Assembly: GCA_039919885.1 (NCBI GenBank)
Contig: JBDSEV010000037.1
Location: 1-64,000 of the forward strand
From: JACMLD01 sp039919885
GTDB lineage: Bacteria; Bacteroidota; Bacteroidia; Chitinophagales; Chitinophagaceae
Direction of reading: 5' to 3'
Length of the DNA stretch: 64,000 nt
The notes beneath the pieces are model-generated. The model had not been told where the DNA came from, did no database searches, and saw only the letters and a list, made by a program, of their open reading frames with translations. This document shows positions 52,206 through 60,373 of the stretch, piece by piece (position 1 is the stretch's first letter; each line of letters opens with the position of its first letter). Position numbers and translations under genes: made by a program.

Positions 52206-54821
52206 TTATTCTGTTGGAGCAACCGTATCGTCATCAGATGTAATTTCTTTTTCGCCGGTTGTATCAATCTCGCCGTTTAACGTTTCATTGTCAATTGCTT
52301 CAGCGGAATCAGGAACGATAAGTGAATTTTCTGTAACTACTTCCAACTCATCCAGTTTGGTAATCGCTGCTATTTGATCACCATCATCCACCCGGATAAG
52401 TTTTACGCCCTGGGTAGCCCTTCCCTGCGAACTGATTCCAATAACCGGCATCCGGATGGTTACACCACTTTTGCACGTTATCATCAGGTCCTCTTTCTGG
52501 TTTACATCCAGCATGCCTACCAGCGGACCGGTTTTATCTGTAACACTAATGGTCTTTACGCCTTTGCCTCCCCTGTTGGTAACCCGGTACTCTTCTATGG
52601 GCGTACGCTTGCCAAAACCTTTCTCACTAACCACCAGCACGGTGCTGTTTTCATCTCCTTTACTTACACAGATCATACCAACTACTTCATCATTTTTATC
52701 TTCTACTTCAATGCCCCCAACGCCAATCGCTCCCCTGCCGGTTGGCCGCACTTTTTCTTCAGGGAACCGGATTGCACGGCCGCTTTTTACAGCCATCAGT
52801 ATTTCACAATTGCCATCGGTTAATTTTGCTTCCAGCAATTGATCGCCTTCCAAAATAGTGATGGCATTTACGCCCGACAAACGTGGCCTGCTGAAATCTT
52901 GCAGCAACGTTTTTTTAATAATGCCTTTACGCGTACACAGTACAATATTATGACTATTTACAAATTCCTCGTTCTTGAGATCATTCACATCAATAATAGC
53001 TCTTACCTTATCGTCTGGCGGAATCTGTATCAGGTTCTGAATAGCCCTGCCCTTACCGGTTTTTTCTCCTTCCGGAATTTCATACACATTCATCCAGTAG
53101 CAACGCCCTTTTTCCGTAAAAAATAACATCGTATGGTGGGTAGACGCTACAAATAATTTTTCTATGTAATCCTCATCACGCGTTTTACCCCCAATCACCC
53201 CGCGGCCGCCCCTGCGTTGTGCACGGTATTCCGTAGCGGAGGTCCTTTTTATATAACCGAGGTGCGAAATCGTGATCACGACATCCTCCTCTTTAATAAG
53301 GTCTTTGATTCTCAGCTCGTCGTCAAGATACGTGATTTCAGTTTTCCGGGCATCTCCGAATTTATGTTTTACTTCTTCCAGTTCTTTTATAATCAGTTCA
53401 AACCGCAGTGTTTCGCTGCCCAGCAATTCCTGCAAAGAAGCAATCACGCGCATTAGATCTTCGTATTCCGCTTTAATCTTATCCCTTTCCATGCCGGTGA
53501 GCCTTTGCAAACGCAGTTCCAGTATGGCCCGCGCCTGAATTTCATCGATTCCCCAGCCGGCGTTTAGCAACGCTTCGCGCGCACTATCGGGTGTTGCAGA
53601 TGCACGTATCAGTGAAATCACTTCGTCCAGGTGATCCAATGCAATGAGATAACCCTGCAGTATATGCGCTTTTTTCTGTGCTTCCCGCAACTCATGGTTG
53701 GCGCGGCGGATAACCACTTCCATCCGGAAATCAACGAACTCACTGATCATGTCTTTCAGGTTCAGTGTTTTCGGACGACCTTTTACCAGCGCTACGTTGT
53801 TGATGCCATACGACGTCTGCAGCTCTGTGAATTTATAGAGCTGGTTGATGACCACATTGGCAATGGCGTCCCTTTTTAAGTCCACCACGATGCGGGTACC
53901 CTCCTTGTTATTGGATTCATTGTTGACGTGGGCAACACCTTCTATCGTTTTTTCATTCACCAGCTGACCGATGCGATCACACAATGCATCCCTGTTTACC
54001 TGGTACGGCACTTCGGTTATGATGATCGATTCCCTGCCGCTTCCCTTAGTATCAACGTGGAGCTTACCGCGCAATACTACCCTGCCGCGACCGAAATGCA
54101 TCCCTGCTTTTACACCCTCCATCCCATATATCATACCGCCCGTTGGAAAGTCGGGCGCCTGCACATAGACCATCAGTTCATCGATGGTAATCTCCTTGTT
54201 GGCGATATACGCAATACAGCCATCCACTACCTCGGTAAGGTTATGGGGCATCATATTGGTGGCCATTCCTACCGCAATGCCCGAAGCACCATTTAAAAGC
54301 AACTGCGGAAGCCGGGTCGGCAGAACGGTCGGCTCCTTTAATGAATCGTCAAAATTTAACTGAAAATCGACCGTTTCCTTGTCGATGTCTTCCAGCATGG
54401 CCTCTCCTCGTTTGTGCAACCGCGCTTCTGTATACCGCATTGCTGCGGGAAAATCGCCATCCTGCGAACCAAAATTACCCTGCCCGTCTACCAGCGTGTA
54501 ACGCATGTTCCACTCCTGCGCGAGGCGCACCATGGTATCATAAATCGATTTATCGCCATGGGGATGGTATTTACCCATTACTTCACCAACAATACGCGCT
54601 GATTTTTTATAAGGTTTGTTGCTGGTATTCCCCAACTCGTTCATGGCATACAACACGCGCCGGTGCACGGGTTTTAAACCATCCCTGACATCGGGCAATG
54701 CACGGCCTATTATGACACTCATTGAGTAGTCGATATAAGCCGTCTTCATTTGTTCCTCAATATTTACGGGAATAATACGGTTGTTGTCCTGCGTTTCCTG
54801 TGGTACTGTCTGCTCGTCCAT
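52206..54821 (-). CDS. gyrA: DNA gyrase subunit A
   Basis: 871-residue catalytic subunit of gyrase, which cuts and rejoins DNA to introduce negative supercoils with GyrB. The N-terminal part has AYIDYSMSVIIGRALPDVRDGLKPVHRRVLYAM, GEVMGKYHPHGDKSIYDTMVR, and the active-site Tyr130 in AAMRYTEARLHK. The C-terminal wrapping domain carries the GyrA box QRRGGRG, which separates it from ParC. The tail is acidic. At the position equivalent to E. coli Ser83 in the quinolone region there is Lys91; Asp95 (E. coli Asp87) is kept. A -7 box and TGCAA palindromes lie upstream. Confidence 0.98.
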   Translation of the reverse strand: MDEQTVPQETQDNNRIIPVNIEEQMKTAYIDYSMSVIIGRALPDVRDGLKPVHRRVLYAMNELGNTSNKPYKKSARIVGEVMGKYHPHGDKSIYDTMVRLAQEWNMRYTLVDGQGNFGSQDGDFPAAMRYTEARLHKRGEAMLEDIDKETVDFQLNFDDSLKEPTVLPTRLPQLLLNGASGIAVGMATNMMPHNLTEVVDGCIAYIANKEITIDELMVYVQAPDFPTGGMIYGMEGVKAGMHFGRGRVVLRGKLHVDTKGSGRESIIITEVPYQVNRDALCDRIGQLVNEKTIEGVAHVNNESNNKEGTRIVVDLKRDAIANVVINQLYKFTELQTSYGINNVALVKGRPKTLNLKDMISEFVDFRMEVVIRRANHELREAQKKAHILQGYLIALDHLDEVISLIRASATPDSAREALLNAGWGIDEIQARAILELRLQRLTGMERDKIKAEYEDLMRVIASLQELLGSETLRFELIIKELEEVKHKFGDARKTEITYLDDELRIKDLIKEEDVVITISHLGYIKRTSATEYRAQRRGGRGVIGGKTRDEDYIEKLFVASTHHTMLFFTEKGRCYWMNVYEIPEGEKTGKGRAIQNLIQIPPDDKVRAIIDVNDLKNEEFVNSHNIVLCTRKGIIKKTLLQDFSRPRLSGVNAITILEGDQLLEAKLTDGNCEILMAVKSGRAIRFPEEKVRPTGRGAIGVGGIEVEDKNDEVVGMICVSKGDENSTVLVVSEKGFGKRTPIEEYRVTNRGGKGVKTISVTDKTGPLVGMLDVNQKEDLMITCKSGVTIRMPVIGISSQGRATQGVKLIRVDDGDQIAAITKLDELEVVTENSLIVPDSAEAIDNETLNGEIDTTGEKEITSDDDTVAPTE

Positions 54822-54863
54822 GATAGTGTGCTCCTTCGTTTAGAAATGAACCTGTAAAGGCTG

Positions 54864-54892
54864 ATTTTGCAATGCAAAATGCAATTATTGCA
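54864..54892. promoter_or_regulatory. Overlapping TGCAA palindromes at the gyrA start region
   Basis: A 17-bp perfect palindrome ATTTTGCAATGCAAAAT (54864-54880) overlaps a 13-bp palindrome TGCAATTATTGCA (54880-54892). Both lie directly downstream of the gyrA -7 box, at the predicted start of the message, and could be an operator or leader RNA fold. Confidence 0.5.
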
Positions 54893-54899
54893 AGGTTTG

Positions 54900-54907
54900 C
54901 AAATCTA
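54900..54907 (-). promoter_or_regulatory. Candidate -7 element of gyrA
   Basis: On the minus strand TAGATTTG matches TAnnTTTG; the predicted start is about 70 bp before the gyrA ATG. The -33 region is GGGTTTT rather than TTTG. Confidence 0.5.
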
Positions 54908-55118
54908 TCTTATTTGAAGCGTAAAACCCGTTTAAAAATGCTGTTTCCGGACCCTGTTTTTTCCACGATTGTGGACAGATTAAGCAAGCCCGAAAACGGT
55001 TTAATGACGGGGTGTTTTTGTGGCGCCCCAACTTGTCCGCTGCTGATGGTCCGCTCCGCGCAAGAGATGCCCGGGCAGCAAAATTTAACGCAGCCTTTGT
55101 AACTTTTCCTTCACGAGT

Positions 55119-55150
55119 TTTGGCCCACAATTAGCATCTATGTACCTTTG
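55119..55150 (+). promoter_or_regulatory. Bacteroidota-type promoter of the GYF-domain gene
   Basis: TTTG at 55119-55122, 20-bp spacer, TACCTTTG at 55143-55150: a full match to TTTG-N19/20-TAnnTTTG. The ATG is about 85 bp downstream of the expected start. It is the best promoter match I found in the window. Confidence 0.7.
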
Positions 55151-55240
55151 AAATACCACATCCCCCGAAAGAAACCGCAGTATCATACCCTTTAGGACAA
55201 ACACCATATTACATGTTTTGTCAACTTAATAGTGCTTGTT

Positions 55241-56623
55241 ATGACCCATTATCGTTTACTGAGGGACAATAAAGAATCAGGGCCTTTTTCTGAGCAAGAT
55301 ATGATCGCCAAAGGTTTTAAACCTTATGATTTGATATGGGTGGAAGGCAAAAGCGCCGGCTGGCGTTATCCGAGTGAAATTATAGCGTTTAAAGACTTCG
55401 CGCCAGTTGTTGAAGAACAGCCGTACGACCGCTTCTATAAAAAACAGCCGCCACAAAAATTGTTTGGGGTTGAAGAAAAATATACACAAACCACCCGTGC
55501 TGCAGGGCATTCGCGCAACACAGAAGATTTGCAGGCGCGCCATTTCCAGGCGCCGGTTGGTGTTGCAGCAAATCATTCCCCCGCCGAAACACCAACACCC
55601 GCCTTGGTTACTGCCTCCGCTCCTTTCACGGAACATGGTTTTCAGACTATTCCCGGCAGGCATATTCACGTTACACTGCCTTCCGGCAATACGGTAAACC
55701 TTACAACCCTTGTCGCCAGGAAGGAACCACCCGCTTTGGTTGAAAAGGTTATAGACCCACTGCCCTTGGTTGAACATCGCCAGGATTATACAACTGCACG
55801 GCCTGCTGGCGTCGAAAATGCTGTAAAACAAATAACCCAAAGCCATCCAACGGCTACAGTTCCAGAACGCGTTTATCAACCAAAACTTGCCGCGGCCGGA
55901 ATGTCACTAGGACTGATTGCTGCAGCCTGCATCGGTATTGCAACGCTCGTGGGCTTAGGAATTATGATTGGCCTTTCCATCAACCGCGATAAAAATGAAC
56001 GTGCTTTTAATGAAGCGCTGGTGAATAAATCCAGCAAAGCCGCATTGCCATTTGCGACGGCGAAGCAGTCGGGTATTAGCGTGTCCCCGGAACGGTTGCC
56101 TGCCAACGACCATGGGGTTGTTCAACCTGCCGCTGCTCCACGAAAGGAACTGGTGCAAAACGCCGTGGTGAAAAGTAGTGTAGCTGCCGATATTAGTGGC
56201 ACTTCGACGGAGCAAAAAAAATCGACTGAAGAAAATACAGCAGAAAAAAACAAGCACCTGTCTGACCAGGATGAACCAGCTGTACCCGTGAAGGCGGCAC
56301 CGGTGGTTATCAACATAGAAAAAAGTTTATCCCTCAGTCCCAATGCGTTCAAAACTGGCGCCTTCGGTGGTATTACCGGTCTTCGCCTTACCCTTAGCAA
56401 TAATTCAGCGCACTCGCTGGAATCGGTTGAAGTAGCAATTGATTATATACAAGCCAACGATAAAGTATTTAAAACCGAACGGGTTTTATTTAAGGATGTT
56501 GCTGCAGGTACTCAGGCAACCATCGACGCGCCCACCAGTAACCGCGGCGTTAAAACCAGCAGCCGAATTATAAAAGTAACCGCCAGGGAAACCGTTCCGG
56601 GCAATAATACTGCGAAGTCATAA
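55241..56623 (+). CDS. GYF-domain (DUF4339-type) single-pass membrane protein
   Basis: 460 residues, function unknown. Residues 1-50 form a GYF_2-like domain (HYRLLRDNKESGPFSEQDMIAKGFKPYDLIWVEGKSAGWRYPSEI) that in relatives binds peptides or partners on the cytoplasmic side. A low-complexity linker of about 165 residues follows, then one membrane helix at 221-246 (MSLGLIAAACIGIATLVGLGIMIGLSI). Past it is a linker rich in charged residues and a C-terminal beta domain (about 360-460) with TGLRLTLSNNSAHSLESVEVAIDYIQAND. With no signal peptide, the topology is cytoplasmic N-terminus, periplasmic C-terminus. Start at ATG 55241; a GTG three codons upstream is possible. Confidence 0.85.
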   Translation: MTHYRLLRDNKESGPFSEQDMIAKGFKPYDLIWVEGKSAGWRYPSEIIAFKDFAPVVEEQPYDRFYKKQPPQKLFGVEEKYTQTTRAAGHSRNTEDLQARHFQAPVGVAANHSPAETPTPALVTASAPFTEHGFQTIPGRHIHVTLPSGNTVNLTTLVARKEPPALVEKVIDPLPLVEHRQDYTTARPAGVENAVKQITQSHPTATVPERVYQPKLAAAGMSLGLIAAACIGIATLVGLGIMIGLSINRDKNERAFNEALVNKSSKAALPFATAKQSGISVSPERLPANDHGVVQPAAAPRKELVQNAVVKSSVAADISGTSTEQKKSTEENTAEKNKHLSDQDEPAVPVKAAPVVINIEKSLSLSPNAFKTGAFGGITGLRLTLSNNSAHSLESVEVAIDYIQANDKVFKTERVLFKDVAAGTQATIDAPTSNRGVKTSSRIIKVTARETVPGNNTAKS

Positions 56624-56818
56624 TGGCTATCAGTCAACCCTTTTCTTTTCATTTTTGCATGCATCGATTGGCATGGTAGTTGGTCTGAAAAGCAATCTTA
56701 TCCTTTTTGATTTCCGTATTCTTCATTATACAACGTGTCATTTTTTGGCGGCCGATCGGGTTGAATTTTAAAAAAACGATTCCTACATCCGCGCATGATG
56801 AACGAAATGTTTTTACAG

Positions 56819-56848
56819 ACCAGCAATTCCTGCAAAGGCGTTGCTGGT
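56819..56848 (+). terminator. Intrinsic terminator
   Basis: ACCAGCAA (56819-56826) and TTGCTGGT (56841-56848) with a 14-base loop, then a run of T to 56854. It is almost 200 bp after the GYF gene stop, so it may end that message or a separate short transcript. Confidence 0.75.
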
Positions 56849-56902
56849 TTTTTTATTGAATTATCAGCCGTAGCGCCGCCCGCTTAATTTATACGAAAAA
56901 TA

Positions 56903-56936
56903 ACAAAGCCGATCCACAGGTGTGGACCGGCTTTGT
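56903..56936. terminator. Long hairpin at the 3' end of the oxidoreductase gene
   Basis: ACAAAGCCGATCCACA (56903-56918) and its inverse at 56921-56936 with a single mismatch in 16. It lies 27 bp from the oxidoreductase stop on the minus strand and probably ends that message. Confidence 0.75.
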
Positions 56937-56963
56937 TCGTATTAAAATTCTATGCTGGCGATC

Positions 56964-58394
56964 TTACATACCTAATTTCCAGCCTTCCCGGTAGGTGCGG
57001 CGCACGTACTGGTTGGCTTCATCGTAATTGGTGATCTTCATATTGGCAGCATCCCACAATAACTTTTTCCGACCCGGAAAACTGTTACCATCGGCACTCT
57101 TTGTGATATAACTCCGCAGTGCAAGGTTGCCCATCAGGATGGTTTCTGTGAGCGGACCTGCGTAATCAAAATTAGAACTGGTTTCTGCTTTTCCGAAACC
57201 AGCAATACACGCATTCACCCATTGCAGGTAATGCCCTTCGGGAACGCGCGCCAATGTTTGTGGCACGTTGATGTCTTTGGTTTTTGATGTAGGCAACAGT
57301 GTTGGATTGGCTCCATAACAGTCGCACATCATTTTTCCTTTTGTACCGGTTATGATTACACCTCCGTCCGAACCACCCATTTTTTCATCCGGGCCAAGTT
57401 CATCGGGTCGCTCCGGCATAATGCCACCATCCATCCAATATAATTTTACATCCGGCTTACCGTCTTTGCCGGGGAACTTCAGTTTAACCGAAGAAGAAAT
57501 AGGACAGCTTTCCGGGTAGTAAGCGGCGTTCCACATTTTTTCAAACACCGCCCCTTCACTGCATTCCACTTCAGAAGGATAGCCGAGGCCCACCACTTTA
57601 AATGCAGGGTCAATCAGGTGACAACCCATATCTCCCAGGGCGCCTGTTCCATAAGCCCAGTAGCCTCTCCAGTTAAACGGCAAAAATTCTTTGTGGTACG
57701 CTTCGAACTTCGCAGGTCCAAGCCATAAATCCCAATTTAATTCTTTTGGAATTTCATCAGTTCCTTTGGGGTTACCCAATCCCTGCGGCCATACTGGCCT
57801 GTTGGTCCAAACATGAATTTGGGTGGCATCACCAATAAGTCCCGCGTTGTACCATTCGCGCATAAAACGCACGCCATCGCCGGAGGCACCCTGGTTACCC
57901 ATTTGTGTAACCACTTTGTATTGCCTTGCAGCCTGTGTAAGCATACGGGCTTCATAGATATCGTGGGTCATTGGCTTCTGCACATATACATGCTTGCCTC
58001 TTTGCATGGCAGCCATGGCCGCAACCGCGTGTACGTTGTCGGGCGTAGATACAGAAACGGCATCAATACTTTTTGCTTCTTTGTCCAGCAGCTCTCTCCA
58101 GTCTTTATAATATTTCGCTTTGGGGAAACGCTTTACGGAGTCAGCGGCCTGACGATCATCCACATCGCATAAAAAAGCAATATTGGCTTTCGGGCTTTTA
58201 GAAAACTCCCTCAGATCGCTGTTACCCTTGCCACCTGCACCAATACCAGCTATGGTAAGCGTATCGCTTGGTGCAACAAAACCCCGGCCAAGCACATGGC
58301 GCGGAACAATAAAAAAGCTACCTGCTGCAAGCGATGCGTTGCGAATAAAACTGCGCCTGGAAGCACCTTGCTTGCTTTTTTTCATATGGCTCAT
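56964..58394 (-). CDS. Gfo/Idh/MocA-family oxidoreductase with Tat signal
   Basis: 476-residue exported NAD(P)-dependent oxidoreductase. The leader has the twin-arginine motif in SRRSFIRNASLAAGSFF, so it is exported folded with its cofactor. The nucleotide-binding fold starts LTIAGIGAGGKGNSDLREF, with IDAVSVSTPDNVHAVAAMAAMQRGKHVYVQKPMTHDIYEARML (KP motif) and YGTGALGDMGCHLIDPAFKVV for the second domain. This resembles the secreted subfamily near Bacteroidota polysaccharide genes. Start at 58394 or, two codons later in-frame Met, 58385. OsmC lies 71 bp upstream on the same strand. The substrate is unknown. Confidence 0.92.
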   Translation of the reverse strand: MSHMKKSKQGASRRSFIRNASLAAGSFFIVPRHVLGRGFVAPSDTLTIAGIGAGGKGNSDLREFSKSPKANIAFLCDVDDRQAADSVKRFPKAKYYKDWRELLDKEAKSIDAVSVSTPDNVHAVAAMAAMQRGKHVYVQKPMTHDIYEARMLTQAARQYKVVTQMGNQGASGDGVRFMREWYNAGLIGDATQIHVWTNRPVWPQGLGNPKGTDEIPKELNWDLWLGPAKFEAYHKEFLPFNWRGYWAYGTGALGDMGCHLIDPAFKVVGLGYPSEVECSEGAVFEKMWNAAYYPESCPISSSVKLKFPGKDGKPDVKLYWMDGGIMPERPDELGPDEKMGGSDGGVIITGTKGKMMCDCYGANPTLLPTSKTKDINVPQTLARVPEGHYLQWVNACIAGFGKAETSSNFDYAGPLTETILMGNLALRSYITKSADGNSFPGRKKLLWDAANMKITNYDEANQYVRRTYREGWKLGM

Positions 58395-58465
58395 ACATAC
58401 TTGAATTTAAATTTTGAATCAGACCTTTACCGGAATACAATTCAACCTACTTAATTTAAAATTTA

Positions 58466-58876
58466 TCATACCAGGTTGGCTTCGAGGCCAATGGTGGCAT
58501 TCAATAATTTGCTGACGGGACAATTGGCTTTGGCATCATCTGCACATTCTTTAAATTTAGCGGCATCAATACCTGGCACTTTTGCATTGAGTACAATATT
58601 GGAAGAAGTGATAACACCATCGTCCAGTGATATCGTAGCAGTGGCTTCCAGCGATTCTGGTGTAAAACCAGCAGCGCCCAGCACAAAACTGAGTTTCATT
58701 ACAAAACAGCTGGCATGCGCGGCGCCTATCAATTCTTCGGGGTTGGTACCAACGCCCTGTTCAAAGCGCGATTTATACGAATACTGTGTTTTGTTGAGCG
58801 TAGTACTTTGTGTAGTTACATTTCCGCTGCCTTCTTTTCCGGAACCGTTCCAAACGGCTGTTGCTGTACGTTTCAT
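58466..58876 (-). CDS. OsmC-family peroxidase
   Basis: 136-residue thiol peroxidase of the OsmC family that reduces organic hydroperoxides. The typical start MKRTATAVWNGSGKEGSGNVTTQS is followed by PEELIGAAHASCFVMKLSFVL with the peroxidatic Cys and FKECADDAKANCPVSKLLN with the resolving Cys. Length and motif spacing are standard. It is cytoplasmic, no signal. It lies divergently from the ogt gene across a 374-bp gap and 71 bp before the Tat oxidoreductase on the same strand. Confidence 0.95.
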   Translation of the reverse strand: MKRTATAVWNGSGKEGSGNVTTQSTTLNKTQYSYKSRFEQGVGTNPEELIGAAHASCFVMKLSFVLGAAGFTPESLEATATISLDDGVITSSNIVLNAKVPGIDAAKFKECADDAKANCPVSKLLNATIGLEANLV

Positions 58877-59250
58877 TTGTTAAGTAATTTTATTGTTGAA
58901 AAAAATAGTGCCATAACCATGGTAACATTGGCCGGTTTTGAAAAAGTTGCTATCAGCACCGGAACAATAACGGAAGTTAGTGATTTTCCAAGGGCCAGAT
59001 AGCCTTCTTGTCAATTAAAAAGCGCGTTTTGCAAACGCGGTATAAAGAGAACTGCGGCATAGATCGTCACACATTATAAAAAAGAATATTTGCCCGGCAT
59101 ACTGGTGATCAGATTGGTGCATTTTCCGGCGGGCCAGACCGGTCATTTTTTAAAGCAAACGCGTGGTAATGGGCGTATATGGAGAAAAAAAAAGGTAATT
59201 TTATTACAACCGTATCAACCAGTTATCAACTGAATAAAATAGGCTAAGCA
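58877..59250. other. 374-bp divergent gap, osmC / ogt
   Basis: No gene is recognised. A hairpin-forming palindrome CGCGTTT-TGC-AAACGCG sits at 59023-59039, and a short dyad ACCATGGT at 58916-58923 close to osmC. No exact TAnnTTTG box was found for either gene. Confidence 0.5.
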
Positions 59251-59748
59251 ATGCCCGAACCATATATTACCTACTACGCTTCTCCCATTGGCAATATCCG
59301 GGTGGGTTGCAATGAAACCTGCATCACCGAGGTGCATTTTATGGATGAAGCGGAGGAGCTGCCTCCTGCTCCAGGTGAAACTCCGCCGGTTTTACAAAGT
59401 TGCGTAGATGAACTTAATGAATACTTCCAGGGTACGCGCATACAATTCAACGTGCCATTTTACCAGGAGGGCACGGTTTTCCAGGAACGTGTATGGAATC
59501 AATTGATCAGTATTCCTTTTGGTAAGACCATTTCTTACTTAACACTGGCAAAACAATTAGGTGATCCCAAATGCATCCGCGCGGCTGCTGCCACCAATGG
59601 CAAAAATAAAATTGCCGTTATAGTTCCCTGTCACCGTGTAATTGGCACCAACAAAGACCTGGTAGGTTATGCCGGCGGCGTATGGAGAAAACGTTGGTTG
59701 CTGGAAATGGAGGCCAAAATAACATACGGTGTGCAGACCTTATTTTAA
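59251..59748 (+). CDS. ogt: Methylated-DNA--protein-cysteine methyltransferase
   Basis: 165-residue suicide DNA-repair protein that takes the methyl group from O6-methylguanine onto its own cysteine. The active site is AVIVPCHRVIG (PCHRV) near residue 130, preceded by the DNA-binding helix-turn-helix LAKQLGDPKCIRAAAATNGKN and the N-terminal ribonuclease-like domain. It ends GYAGGVWRKRWLLEMEA, typical of this family. No AdaA/AraC domain is fused. It converges on the cytidine deaminase gene, 61 bp away. Confidence 0.95.
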   Translation: MPEPYITYYASPIGNIRVGCNETCITEVHFMDEAEELPPAPGETPPVLQSCVDELNEYFQGTRIQFNVPFYQEGTVFQERVWNQLISIPFGKTISYLTLAKQLGDPKCIRAAAATNGKNKIAVIVPCHRVIGTNKDLVGYAGGVWRKRWLLEMEAKITYGVQTLF

Positions 59749-59809
59749 GCGCGCCTCACCGTACAAAAACTTCGTGTAATTGAACCGCAGTCGTTATACG
59801 AATCAATCG

Positions 59810-60301
59810 TTATGCGCTGTGTAAATCGCTGCCCGAAAACGACAACGGCAGCAGCAGGCTGGCTTTTTCAATAATAAATACTTTACCGTCCATGCCACCC
59901 AATATGAGCCTGATGGGATGGTGTACCCTTAATTCATATTCAGCCAGGCTCTGCCGGCAAATGCCACAGGGTGCTATGGGATGATCACTTTTTACGGTAG
60001 CGCCCCGGTAGCTCACCGCCATTGATTCAATGGGCACCTGCGGATGCAATGTGGCAGCAGCAGATAGCAAGACCCTTTCTGCGCAAATACCCACCGGGTA
60101 GGAAGCGTTCTCCTGGTTGGTTCCTTTTACAATTTCTCCGTTGATAAGGCGTGCGGCTGCACCCACATAAAAATTGGAATACGGTGCATAGGCGGCTTTG
60201 GCTGTTTCTTTTGCATGCTGCAACAGCCAGGCATCCTCTTTATTGAGATCGTCCGCAGAATCATATATTTCGTAGCCAAATGAATAGGAAGTTTTATTCA
60301 T
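59810..60301 (-). CDS. cdd: Cytidine deaminase
   Basis: 163-residue homotetrameric-type zinc enzyme converting cytidine to uridine. The substrate loop APYSNFYVGAAARL is followed by the zinc site: CAERVLLSAAA (Cys ligand and catalytic Glu) and APCGICRQSLAEYE (two further Cys). Length is somewhat above the typical 130 due to an N-terminal extension of about 30 residues. It lies 72 bp after lepB on the minus strand and may be co-transcribed with it. Confidence 0.94.
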   Translation of the reverse strand: MNKTSYSFGYEIYDSADDLNKEDAWLLQHAKETAKAAYAPYSNFYVGAAARLINGEIVKGTNQENASYPVGICAERVLLSAAATLHPQVPIESMAVSYRGATVKSDHPIAPCGICRQSLAEYELRVHHPIRLILGGMDGKVFIIEKASLLLPLSFSGSDLHSA

Positions 60302-60373
60302 GATACCTTTTTATTAAGTTGAATTTTAAAAGATGCTTCTTAAAGTTTGCAGCTTCCGTTTAAAATAACCCTG

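Larger units (their letters stand above)
54822..55240. other. 419-bp divergent gap, gyrA / GYF gene
   Basis: Holds the gyrA promoter (54900-54907, minus), TGCAA palindromes (54864-54892) and the GYF promoter (55119-55150, plus). Short open frames here show no signal or motif. The middle section shows nothing further. Confidence 0.5.
56624..56963. other. 340-bp intergenic region with two hairpins
   Basis: Between the GYF gene (plus) and the oxidoreductase (minus). Hairpins at 56819-56848 and 56903-56936 account for most structure. A 30-codon frame at 56795-56887 runs through the first hairpin and is not considered coding. Confidence 0.5.

Noticed and set aside
54885..55130. 81-codon open frame on the minus strand between gyrA and the GYF gene
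   Set aside because: Runs through both promoter elements of the flanking genes and has no recognisable sequence.
58715..59002. 95-codon open frame antisense to osmC
   Set aside because: It is the complementary shadow of the osmC reading frame and has no independent support.
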